The position numbers were made by a program, and so were the translations under genes. Positions 1 through 7,181 of a stretch of DNA of 64,000 nt are shown one piece after another (within the stretch, counting starts at the first letter, position 1; every line of letters starts with the position of its first letter). The notes under the pieces were generated by a model that searched no databases, was not told where the DNA came from, and worked only from the letters and a program-made list of their open reading frames with translations. Source of the stretch: Herbidospora mongoliensis (lineage in GTDB: Bacteria; Actinomycetota; Actinomycetes; Streptosporangiales; Streptosporangiaceae); the NCBI RefSeq assembly GCF_001570545.1, contig NZ_BBXD01000017.1, positions 248,001 to 312,000 of the forward strand, in the 5' to 3' direction.

Positions 1-417
1 GCAGCGGTTGTAGACCTCGACCTTGCCGTTGATGACGACGTCGGTGGGCGAGGCGCCCAGGCCGGAGACCTCGGTGTAGTAGCCGACCTTGATCTGGAGC
101 GGCTGCTCCGCGGTGCCGTACGTGCCAGGCTTGAAGAGATACGCGTGGCGCGTGGTGCCCATCTCGTTGTTGACCTGAGCGGCGTGCTTCGCGTCGAGCG
201 TCGCCTGGATCGAGCTGACGGACATGCTCGGATCGAAGACGGTGACGTTCGGCCCGAGATCAGGGACGCCGGGGGTCGGCGACGCCGCGGTGGCGGGTGT
301 TCCGGCCGTCATGACGGTGGTCGCGAGGAGGAGACCGAACGCTAACGCCCGACCGATCTGCCGACGACGCGGGCGCCGCGTCGTCACACTCCCGTCGCCG
401 GGAGGCTTGCTCGTCAT
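1..417 (-). CDS. Secreted right-handed beta-helix (pectate-lyase-like) protein, N-terminal part only
   Basis: The reading frame is open from the ATG at 417 to the window edge (139 codons) and has no stop, so the 3' end lies outside. The N-terminus has an Arg-rich n-region (residues 14-19), a hydrophobic stretch at about 23-37 and an Ala-rich site (TPATAASP) near residue 45, which together form a clear Sec or Tat-like signal peptide. The mature start (PNVTVFDPSMS, then YLFKPGTYG, then GYYTEVSGLGASP) matches the opening of actinobacterial secreted proteins usually named adenylyl-cyclase-like or coagulation factor 5/8 type, which fold as a pectate-lyase-like beta-helix. It probably acts on or binds an extracellular polysaccharide. 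A ribosome site GGAAAGGA lies 7-14 bases before the ATG. A LacI-type palindrome about 70 bases upstream suggests sugar-responsive control. The substrate is unknown. Confidence 0.75.
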   Translation of the reverse strand, partial: MTSKPPGDGSVTTRRPRRRQIGRALAFGLLLATTVMTAGTPATAASPTPGVPDLGPNVTVFDPSMSVSSIQATLDAKHAAQVNNEMGTTRHAYLFKPGTYGTAEQPLQIKVGYYTEVSGLGASPTDVVINGKVEVYNRC

Positions 418-486
418 ACGGTTCGTCCTTTCCGCTGCGTGTCGCAGCGGTCATTTGGGGGGTGAGATCCTTCGGCGAGCCGCCAA

Positions 487-500
487 TGAGAGCGCTCTCT
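487..500. promoter_or_regulatory. Candidate LacI-family (CebR-like) operator upstream of the beta-helix gene
   Basis: The 14-mer TGAGAGCGCTCTCT contains a perfect 12-bp palindrome (488-499) centred on GCGC. It resembles the TGGGAGCGCTCCCA operator of actinobacterial LacI-family sugar repressors such as CebR. It sits in the 132-bp gap (418-549) in front of the secreted beta-helix gene. Apart from this operator and the ribosome site I see no gene in that gap. Confidence 0.6.
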
Positions 501-549
501 CGAAGGAGGTGCAAGACTTGTATCAAGGACTGAAGGAATTGGTACGTTT

Positions 550-1128
550 CTATCGTGTGAACCGGTCCAAGCACAAGTACACGAACCGGGTCTGCGGGGC
601 GCGTCCTGTGGATCTTTGGAGATCGGTCAGGGCGATCGCGATGAGCCCGTAGGCGAGGACGGCCGATGCCCAGTACGTGCCGTCCGGGCGGGTGCCGAGG
701 TAGAAGTCCGGCTGGCTGCCCGCGGTGTCGTCCACGGGGAGACCGATCATCTCGAGGGTGGACGGCAGCGCGTCCACGCACTCCACGAGGTGGGCCAGCC
801 CCAGCAGCCCGCAGATGACGTGGTCGTGCGCGCCCCGCAGCCGGGCGGCCGTCCCGAGCAGCACGGCCGACTCGTGCCGGCGTCCGCGCATCTCGGCGAG
901 CGCGGCCGCGTGGACCGCCACCGGCGACAGGACCGGGAGTTCCCCGGTCGCCAGCGCGGCGACGTAGGCCGCTCGCAGCGCCTTGTCCGCGCCCGCCAGG
1001 TCGCCTCGCGCCAGGCAGAGCGCGGCTCGTGCGCTGCTGACCAGCGCCCGGGAGTGGTCCGCGGGGAACGCGGTGTCGCCGCGCAGACCCACGACGGCCT
1101 CGGCTCGCTCGACGGCCACCCGCCTCTC
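550..1128 (-). pseudogene. C-terminal fragment of an AfsR/SARP-like (BTAD/TPR) transcriptional regulator
   Basis: About 190 residues remain. They show the helical TPR-like C-terminal pattern of AfsR-type regulators: an Ala-rich ARAALCLARGDLAGADKALR helix pair, then AVLLGTAARLRGAHD, which is typical near the C-terminus of that family. No DNA-binding, BTAD or NB-ARC part precedes it. Upstream of about 1130 the frame only runs antisense to the neighbouring SGNH remnant. I therefore read it as a 3' remnant truncated at a junction shared with the next pseudogene. An open frame continues to 1176 and could allow a 208-residue product, but its first 15-20 residues would not belong to the family. The family call rests on the TPR pattern alone. 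Confidence 0.5.
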
Positions 1129-1542
1129 ACCGACGTGACCCTGCGCCAGGTGGTACGCATCAGCGGCGGCGGGCACCGGGCGCGCGTGCGGTTCACCGAC
1201 GAGTTCGGGACCGCGCCCTTCACCATCGGCGCGGCGCAGGCGGACCTCACGGCACCGGCAGCGAGCGCGTGCGGACCTTCTCCGGCGCGTCGGCCGTCAC
1301 CGTCCCGGCGGGCGCGCCGATCCTCAGCGATCCGGTCGACCTGCCCCTGCCCGCCCTGACCAAGCTGACCATCAGCCTCTACCTGCCGGGACGCGTGGAG
1401 ACCTGCACCTGCCACGACCTCAGCCTGGAGACCGGCTGGAGGATCCAGGGCAACACTGTCGCCTCCCCCACCTTGCCGCAGGATGCAACGACGCGGGCTA
1501 CCAGGCCTGGCCGACTCCATCGATCTGTCGCTGTTCGCCTGA
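1128..1542 (+). pseudogene. SGNH/GDSL hydrolase remnant with catalytic core deleted
   Basis: Three pieces in different frames add up to an SGNH hydrolase without its middle. Piece one (TLRQVVRISGGGHRARVRF, then FGTAPFTIGAAQ) is the N-terminal beta-domain. A one-base loss near 1250 moves the frame, after which GSERVRTFSGASAVTVPAG and SLYLPGRVETCTCHDLS continue it to about 1485. The sequence then jumps to NDAGYQA and, after another missing base, to ADSIDLSLFA followed by a stop at 1540-1542. This matches the usual HPNDAGYxAMADxIDLxLF C-terminus of these esterases. The GDS nucleophile block and everything between the two ends are missing. The 5' end abuts the regulator fragment at about 1128. 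It is almost certainly non-functional. Confidence 0.7.
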
Positions 1543-1562
1543 AAGAACTACAGGAGGAAACC

Positions 1563-2233
1563 GTGAACGACACCAGGCCCGAACCCGCAGCCCCATTGTT
1601 CTCGGCCCCGCAGCACCGCTGCGCGGAGGCATCTACTTCACCGCCGAATTCATCACCGCGGCAGCCTGGACGGATCCGCCCTACAGCTACACGTACCACT
1701 TCATCAGCAACCTCGGGGTTCGCGGCCCGGCGACCGCGTTCGGGCAGTTCATGTACTCGCCGCTCGCCTGGGTGATGAATACGGGCTTCTTCCTCTTCGG
1801 ACTCGCCGCGCTGACCGGCGTTCTCCTGCTGAGGGGACTGCCCGGCAGACGTTACCGGCCGGCGGTCGCGATGGCGGCCCGGCTGGCGACCGGCGCCGTC
1901 GTCCTGGCGTTCTTCCCAGGATCCGGCGAGGCGGGAGACGGCGCGACCGACTACCACGCGCTGGGCGCTCTCATGGGGTTCATCGGTGGCAACGTGCTCG
2001 CCATCCTCATCGGCAGGATGCATCGGCTCCTCGGCTTCCCTCGCAGACTGGGGACCGCCCTGGTGGGAGCCGGGATCGTCGGCCTGGGTTCGCTGGTGAC
2101 CTATATGGCCGTCGTCGAATCGGGAGCCGGGGGCCTCATCGGCCTGGTCGAACGCGGCATCGTCTATCCGTTCCTGATCGGGTTCATCGTCGTGGGAGCG
2201 GCGCTGCGGAAGCGTCCCCTTGCAGCGGGATGA
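1563..2233 (+). CDS. DUF998 family membrane protein, probable N-terminal frameshift
   Basis: A strong ribosome site (AGGAGGAAA, 1552-1560) precedes GTG at 1563, which starts VNDTRPEPAAP. The rest of the protein is in another frame that has no start codon upstream of ATG 1751. That frame reads GGIYFTAEFITAAAW, then the family hallmark YTYHFISNLGVRGPATAFGQ, MYSPLAWVMNTGFFLFGL and three or four more hydrophobic helices, ending PLAAG. A one-base deletion around 1590-1600 would join the two parts into a normal DUF998 protein of about 220 residues with six helices. DUF998 proteins are integral membrane proteins of poorly known function. The shift could be a real mutation, as in the adjacent pseudogene, or a sequencing error. 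Without it only the 160-residue frame from 1751 is translatable. Confidence 0.6.
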
Positions 2234-2415
2234 CGTGGACTCCGACGAAGAGCCCCGGCCCGCGTGACGATCATGAACGAGCACGCGCGATCGATCGGCA
2301 CATACCCGGCCAGGAGCCGTTCACCCTGGAGTGGGCGCGGATCTGGCAGGCCGCCGAAAGGATTGTCAACTCCACGACGCCGCGTGAGGTGACCGGCGAA
2401 CGGACCCGGAGGTGA
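2230..2415 (+). CDS. Small hypothetical ORF, 61 residues, doubtful
   Basis: The ATG overlaps the stop of the DUF998 gene (ATGA), an arrangement typical of translational coupling. The product is polar, with an amphipathic segment FTLEWARIWQAAERIV at about residues 31-46 and a basic tail. I recognise no family and the frame could be fortuitous. Confidence 0.2.
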   Translation: MTWTPTKSPGPRDDHERARAIDRHIPGQEPFTLEWARIWQAAERIVNSTTPREVTGERTRR

Positions 2416-2469
2416 GTCGTACGGAGAATCCCAACGTTCCCCCAGCCGGCGCGGACGTGCTCGGAATGG

Positions 2470-2497
2470 ACCCCAGCGCACCGCCGTGAGCTGGGGT
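2470..2497. terminator. Hairpin between the small ORF and the DUF1707 gene, possible terminator
   Basis: ACCCCAGC (2470-2477) and GCTGGGGT (2490-2497) form an 8-bp stem with a 12-base loop, just after the 3' end of the minus-strand DUF1707 gene. There is no long T run, so at best it is a GC-type terminator. Confidence 0.35.
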
Positions 2498-2502
2498 TCC
2501 CT

Positions 2503-2946
2503 TCAGGAACGCACGCTTTGCCGGGAAGCCGTGACGGCGTAGCTGACGGCGAGCAGGGCCAGGCCCGGCGGGATGATGACCCACATCGGCCAGAAGTAGA
2601 GGAGTTCGCCCTCGGTCACGCTGAGCAGGACCCAGATGACCAGGTTGAGGGCGACCTTGGCGACCCAGGCGATCCAGACGACCTTGAGCCAGCGGGGTAA
2701 CGCGGCCGTCGCCACGGCCGGGGCTCTCGTCTGGGTGGCGGTGACGGTGGGGGACGCGGCCTGTGGGCTGGGGAGGTCCACGAAGAGGTTGTCCAGGTCG
2801 CCGAAAGTGACCGAGGTGTAGGCGCGGCTCATGCGGTCGTTGTACTCGTCGAGGCTGAGGCGGCCCTCGTCCACGGCGGACAGCAGGTGGGCGACGGCGG
2901 CCTCGCGATCATCATCAGAAACCCGGACTTCACGTCGATCTGCCAT
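2503..2946 (-). CDS. DUF1707 (SHOCT-like) domain membrane protein
   Basis: This 147-residue protein has the actinobacterial DUF1707 domain at residues 6-45 (VRVSDDDREAAVAHLLSA, then GRLSLDEYNDRM), a Pro/Thr-rich linker, and two membrane helices at about 87-110 and 116-140. DUF1707 is a short helical module found at the N-terminus of many actinobacterial membrane proteins. Its role is unknown, and it resembles oligomerising SHOCT domains. Leu83 is encoded by the rare TTA codon. The gene's start lies 17 bases inside the 3' end of the upstream kinase gene, so the two are probably cotranscribed. It has no evident link to the polyketide cluster. Confidence 0.85.
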   Translation of the reverse strand: MADRREVRVSDDDREAAVAHLLSAVDEGRLSLDEYNDRMSRAYTSVTFGDLDNLFVDLPSPQAASPTVTATQTRAPAVATAALPRWLKVVWIAWVAKVALNLVIWVLLSVTEGELLYFWPMWVIIPPGLALLAVSYAVTASRQSVRS

Positions 2947-3619
2947 TGACTGCCTCCTCGAGGGTCGTGTGTTCGCGGGCGAGGAGGCGGTCGATGGCGA
3001 CCGTCTCCGCGTTGTCGGCGTTTCGGTCGGTACGGCGGCGTTCCGCCATCACGGTCAGGTAGGGCCGGGCCGCCTCGCGGTCGACGCGGTCGAGGAAGGC
3101 CGCCAGCATGAGATCCCGGCTCGGGCGCAGCGGGGGGTCCACGTAGCCCGACGCCAGGGCCAGCCAGGTGGCGGCGATGTCGGCGGCCGAAGCGCCCCGG
3201 CCGGCGGTGGCCCAGTCGATGACGCGGGGGCCGTCGCCGGTGAGCAGGACGTTGTGCGGGTGCAGGTCCAGGTGGAGCAGGTGGTTGCCGGGGCAGACCG
3301 CGGGGAGCCAGCCGGGGGCGCGTACGGCGGACAGCTTCTTGAGCAGGTCGGCGAGGAGTGTGCCGTGGTCGGAGACCCGGCACGGGTGGGCGGCGGCGTC
3401 CTGGTAGAGGCTCGGGCCGTCGAGGCGCTCCATCAGGATGTCGGGGCCGTCGGCGTCGTAGACCTGCGGCGCGGGGAAGCCGCCGCGGCTGGCGTGGCGC
3501 ATGACGGACGCCTCGCGTTCCAGGCTCCGGCCGTCTTTGGCCCGCCGGATGACCTTGCCCGCTCCGGCCTCGTAGATGTCGCAGTCACGCCCCGACCCGA
3601 TCAGGCAACCTACGCGCAT
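2930..3619 (-). CDS. Aminoglycoside-phosphotransferase-like (APH) family kinase
   Basis: This 229-residue protein has the APH/choline kinase fold. The catalytic loop HLDLHPHN lies at 116-123 (Asp118 as base, Asn123 for metal) and the metal-binding VIDW at 133-136 (Asp135). A Gly-rich nucleotide loop (IGSGRDCDIYEAG) opens the protein and is followed by a Lys in GKVIRRA. It phosphorylates a small molecule that cannot be deduced from sequence; a true aminoglycoside is only one option. It is slightly shorter than typical APH enzymes (about 260-300). The 3' end overlaps the DUF1707 start. The next gene upstream, the GT39 protein, ends 79 bases before this start. Confidence 0.8.
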   Translation of the reverse strand: MRVGCLIGSGRDCDIYEAGAGKVIRRAKDGRSLEREASVMRHASRGGFPAPQVYDADGPDILMERLDGPSLYQDAAAHPCRVSDHGTLLADLLKKLSAVRAPGWLPAVCPGNHLLHLDLHPHNVLLTGDGPRVIDWATAGRGASAADIAATWLALASGYVDPPLRPSRDLMLAAFLDRVDREAARPYLTVMAERRRTDRNADNAETVAIDRLLAREHTTLEEAVNGRST

Positions 3620-3698
3620 GCTAGCCAGGCTAAGCGGAGAAGCGCCGCAATTGTCCGGCCTCCCGGTGACATGTTCTCACCGCTCATCGGTGCCGCCA

Positions 3699-5207
3699 TC
3701 AGCTGTGCCGGAGGCTCGGCCAGAGGGCGGACCAGGTGACGGGGGCGGCGCCGCAGATCCGGATGACGTTCTCGCTGACCTGATTGTCGATGTCGTAGCC
3801 GATGTCGACCGGGCCGACGAGACGGCAGTCGGTGAACCGCGCGGGGATGCGGCGGTTCTCGGCGGCGTGGACCAGCAGGACGGGGCCGTCGGCGCTGTCT
3901 GGAGGCGGACCCCAGTCGGCGTAACTCATATGTCCTGAATAGGCGGCAGGGAGGCCGTGGTCGGGGCCGTACCGCGCGATCGCGGCGGCTTCGCCGTAGT
4001 TCTGGGCGAGGATGACGGCGCGGGCGCGGTCGGCTTCGGGGATCTGGTTCCAGGCGTCCGCGACCGAGCTGACGAACTCCGGCCAGCCGATCTGCTCCCC
4101 CACCTCGGCGTTCAACGCGTTCGGGAACCCCGCGGCGGCGGGTGGCAGGACCGGGAGCCCGATGACGACGTTGACGGCCGCCGCGACCGCGATGGCCGCG
4201 ACGAGGAGGCGCGGACGGGCCCAGCCGACGACGGGCGCCACACCGGCCGCCAGCGACACCATCAACAAGGGCAGGACGTAGTACGCCTTGCCGCCGGTGA
4301 ACTGCACGACCGTGAACAGCAGCACGGTCGCCACGGGGATCAGCCGGGCCCAGCGGATCGACGGGTCCCGCCACAGGCGGATCAGGCCGGCCACCCAGAT
4401 CGGGAAGAACAACGGGGAGAGCTGCACGATCAGAAGCGGGAAGAGCATCGTGCGGTCGTCCGCGCCGTCCTCGCTGATCCCGGCCGCGACCGCGAACTGC
4501 GGCCAGCCGTTCGCGGCGCTCCAGATCAGATTGGGCGCGGCGATGACCACGGCGATGAGCGCGCCGATCGGCAGCCAGCGGGTGCGCAGCACGTCTCTCG
4601 GCCCGACCAGCAGGAGCGCCAGGAACAGGGTCGCCACCAGCAGCCCCAGCAGCTGCTTGTTCTCCATGCCGACGCCGACCGCGACGCCGATGGCCACAAA
4701 CCAGCGGCCGTCGCCGGTGCGGAGCAGGCGCAGCACCAGCAGGCTGATCACCAGCCAGGCGAGCATGTCGAAGGTCGCGGTGGCGAGCAGGTGGCCCAGG
4801 CCCAGGACGATCGCGGAGGTGGCCGCGCAGCCGGCGGCGACGGACTGCACCCGGCGGTCGCCGCCGAGTTCGCGGGCGATCAGGGCGACGGTCACGACCG
4901 CGGCCACGCAGAGGATCGTCGCGACGGCGCGGAGCGCGGCCGGGCTGTCGCCGAGCAGGGCGGTGCTCGCGCGGGCGAGCAGAGGGGTCAGCGGCGGCTG
5001 GTCGACGTAGCCCCAGTCGGGGTGATCGCCGGCGACCATGAAGTAGAGCTCGTCCCGATGGAATCCGTACCGGCCGGACAGGGCGGTCAGCACGACCGCG
5101 AGCGACCCCGCGACCGCGGCGATCGGGCCCACCGCGACGGACGGCAGCCCCCTGAGGCGACTGTCGCCTGCCTCCGGCAACTTCGTGTCAGAGCGTTCGA
5201 TAGCCAC
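3699..5207 (-). CDS. GT39/ArnT-like polyprenyl-phosphate-dependent glycosyltransferase
   Basis: A large polytopic membrane protein of about 500 residues with roughly 11 hydrophobic helices. The first extracytoplasmic loop carries GYFHRDELYF-type signatures (GFHRDELYFMVAGDHPDWG, then VDQPPLTPLL), the acidic loop of the PMT/ArnT (GT39, PMT_2) superfamily. These enzymes transfer a sugar from polyprenyl-phosphate to a protein or lipid outside the membrane. The C-terminal soluble part has VILAQNYGEAAAIARYG, usual for the actinobacterial subgroup. The start is uncertain. I chose GTG 5207 (VAIERS) because homologs begin near there, while the frame stays open to ATG 5252/5261 and TTG 5279. It is transcribed away from the ABC exporter genes and is probably outside the cluster. 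Confidence 0.75.
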   Translation of the reverse strand: MAIERSDTKLPEAGDSRLRGLPSVAVGPIAAVAGSLAVVLTALSGRYGFHRDELYFMVAGDHPDWGYVDQPPLTPLLARASTALLGDSPAALRAVATILCVAAVVTVALIARELGGDRRVQSVAAGCAATSAIVLGLGHLLATATFDMLAWLVISLLVLRLLRTGDGRWFVAIGVAVGVGMENKQLLGLLVATLFLALLLVGPRDVLRTRWLPIGALIAVVIAAPNLIWSAANGWPQFAVAAGISEDGADDRTMLFPLLIVQLSPLFFPIWVAGLIRLWRDPSIRWARLIPVATVLLFTVVQFTGGKAYYVLPLLMVSLAAGVAPVVGWARPRLLVAAIAVAAAVNVVIGLPVLPPAAAGFPNALNAEVGEQIGWPEFVSSVADAWNQIPEADRARAVILAQNYGEAAAIARYGPDHGLPAAYSGHMSYADWGPPPDSADGPVLLVHAAENRRIPARFTDCRLVGPVDIGYDIDNQVSENVIRICGAAPVTWSALWPSLRHS

Positions 5208-5510
5208 CCGGAGATTCTGACAGCAACGGGTCAATATGAACAGCTCGTTCATGTCAATCATGAAATCGGTTGAACGCAACCCCTGTCTTCGTGGCGCCGG
5301 CGAGTAGGGGTGACCCCTACCGGGAACGGCCGCCCGTTGGCCTGTTGTCTCAGGCCACTTCCTGCCAATAGCGGCCGGGCCGCCCGCCGCTACTGTAGCG
5401 GTAACTCGATTTCCTCAGTCTATTCCACTCGCGACACCACCCGAATTATCAATTCGCGGGCACGCGAAAAGCACCGTCTTTTAGAGGTGAATACACAAGG
5501 AGGTGACACG
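5208..5510. promoter_or_regulatory. Divergent promoter region with a 17-bp perfect palindrome (5304-5320)
   Basis: This 303-bp gap lies between the GT39 gene (minus) and the ABC ATPase (plus). It contains GTAGGGG-TGA-CCCCTAC at 5304-5320, a palindrome with 7-bp arms and a 3-base centre, well suited to a dimeric regulator of LuxR/NarL type. The ABC ATPase start at 5511 is set by AAGGAGGTGA at 5497-5506. I see no small gene here. Confidence 0.5.
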
Positions 5511-6347
5511 TTGCTGCAAGCCATAGATCTTGTCAAGCGATACGGCCCGGTCCTGGCGTTGGACGGATTCAGCCTGAGTGTGGCGGCCGGTGAGATCGTC
5601 GGCCTGGTCGGGCACAACGGCGCGGGCAAGACGACCTTCGTGGAGATCGTGTCGTACCTGATCCGTCAGGACAGCGGTCACGTGACCATCGACGGACGTC
5701 CGCCGTCGGCGAGCAGGGGGCGGGTGGGCGTCGCGCCGCAGCACATCGCGCTCTATCCGTCTGTCACCGTGCGCGAGCACCTCAACCTGTTCGGGAAGCT
5801 CTCGGGGCTGCGCCGGGCCGCGCTCGACAGCGCCATCGAGGAACTGACCGTCGCGCTGAGGCTCGGCGCGTTCATCGACCGCAGGACCGCGGCGCTGTCC
5901 GGCGGGCAGCAGCGGCGGGTCCAGGCGGCCACCGCGCTGATCAACCGGCCCGGTCTGCTGCTGCTGGACGAACCGACCGCGGGCGCCGACCTGGAGACCC
6001 GCGAGGCGATGCTCGACGTCGTCAAGCAGCGCGCGGGCGACGGCGCGGCCATCGTCTACACCACGCACTACCTGCCCGAACTGGTCGAGTTGCAGGCCAC
6101 CATCGCGGTCGCCCGCAACGGAAAGATCATCGCGCGGGGCACCTACGACGAGCTGGTGGACGGACTGCCCGGGGAGGTGCGGCTGATCCACGACAACGAG
6201 GAGGAGGTCCGCGTCTCCACCACGCAGCCGGCGGCCACCCTGATCGACCTGCTGGGCCGCGCCGAGCGGCCGATCAGCACGATCGAGGTTTACAACCCCT
6301 CCTTGGACGACCTCTACCGATCCCTGGCGGTCAGCGATGCTTCTTGA
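5511..6347 (+). CDS. ABC exporter ATP-binding protein (DrrA-like)
   Basis: This 278-residue ATPase has Walker A GHNGAGKT (about 34-41), signature LSGGQQRR, Walker B LLLLDEPTAG and a switch His in YTTHYLPE. The C-terminal extension (after residue 210) is the short domain seen in DrrA/NodI-type exporters of natural products. The start is TTG 5511, placed 7 bases after a perfect Shine-Dalgarno (AAGGAGGTGA). The frame extends upstream to 5310, but that part has no family resemblance. Its 3' end overlaps the permease gene by 11 bases. With the permease it should export the polyketide or confer self-resistance. It is the first gene of the cluster on the left and the only transporter ATPase seen in the window. 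Confidence 0.9.
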   Translation: MLQAIDLVKRYGPVLALDGFSLSVAAGEIVGLVGHNGAGKTTFVEIVSYLIRQDSGHVTIDGRPPSASRGRVGVAPQHIALYPSVTVREHLNLFGKLSGLRRAALDSAIEELTVALRLGAFIDRRTAALSGGQQRRVQAATALINRPGLLLLDEPTAGADLETREAMLDVVKQRAGDGAAIVYTTHYLPELVELQATIAVARNGKIIARGTYDELVDGLPGEVRLIHDNEEEVRVSTTQPAATLIDLLGRAERPISTIEVYNPSLDDLYRSLAVSDAS

Positions 6348-7131
6348 CACCGGCTACCGCCCCGGGCCGACCGCCGCCCTGCGCGAATCCCTCTACCGGA
6401 TCCGCGCGCTGGCCAACAACAACACGCTCATCCGGCTCCGCGACCCCGGCCAGACGATCAGCTACGTGGTCATGCCCATGGTCCTGATGCTGGTCCTGGA
6501 GCCGCTCTACGTGCGGGCGGTCGAGGGCGGCACCACCAAGGTGGTGACCGGGCTGCTGGTCATGTTCTCGGTGTTCGCGATCTCCATCGCGGGCAACGCG
6601 ATCCTGGCCGAGCGCACCTGGAAGACCTGGGACCGGCTCCGGGTGAGCCGGGCGCCGGCCGCCGAGCTGCTGATCGGCAAGACCCTGCCGATCTACCTGG
6701 TGATGGTCGCGCAGCAGACCATCCTGCTGGTGTACGGCTGCCTGGTCATCGGCCTGCCCATCCCCGGCAACATCCCGCTGGTCCTGGGTTCCATCCTGGT
6801 CTGGGCGTTCACGTTGCTGGCGATCGGCGCGCTGCTGGCCGCGATCGTGCGCAGCCACGGCGAGCTCAGTGTGATCACGGACGTGGGCGCGCTGACGCTC
6901 AGCTCGCTCGGCGGAGCGCTGGTGCCGCTGAGCCTGATGCCGGAGTGGGCACAGGCCGCCGCGCATCTGTCCCCGGGCTACTGGGCCCTTTCGATGCTGC
7001 AGGCCGCGGTCGCCGGTGACACGGCCGGAACCATGCTGCCCGCGGCGATCCTGCTGGGGATCGCGCTGGTCTGCGGCGCGTTCGCGATTCGCCGGCTCAC
7101 CCGCGGCTGGGGCCGCGGCGGGCTTCTCTAA
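6337..7131 (+). CDS. ABC-2 type transporter permease (DrrB-like)
   Basis: This 264-residue membrane protein has six hydrophobic segments in the ABC-2 arrangement: a short cytoplasmic start with IRLRDPGQ, then helices around 43-60, 75-95, 120-145, 150-170, 180-200 and 230-250. The family motif LTLSSLGGALVPLSLMP precedes the last periplasmic part. It is translationally coupled to the ATPase by an 11-base overlap and lies 50 bases upstream of PKS A, so an exporter-PKS A-PKS B-dehydrogenase operon is likely. The substrate is presumably the cluster product (inference from position). Confidence 0.9.
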   Translation: MLLDTGYRPGPTAALRESLYRIRALANNNTLIRLRDPGQTISYVVMPMVLMLVLEPLYVRAVEGGTTKVVTGLLVMFSVFAISIAGNAILAERTWKTWDRLRVSRAPAAELLIGKTLPIYLVMVAQQTILLVYGCLVIGLPIPGNIPLVLGSILVWAFTLLAIGALLAAIVRSHGELSVITDVGALTLSSLGGALVPLSLMPEWAQAAAHLSPGYWALSMLQAAVAGDTAGTMLPAAILLGIALVCGAFAIRRLTRGWGRGGLL

Positions 7132-7181
7132 AACCAGCCGGCACAAACCAACCCAATGATTCGGTGAATAGGGGCATGTTG

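Noticed and set aside
2164-2481. Minus-strand ORF of 105 residues over the DUF998 3' end
   Set aside because: Arg/Pro-rich shadow without ribosome site or family likeness.
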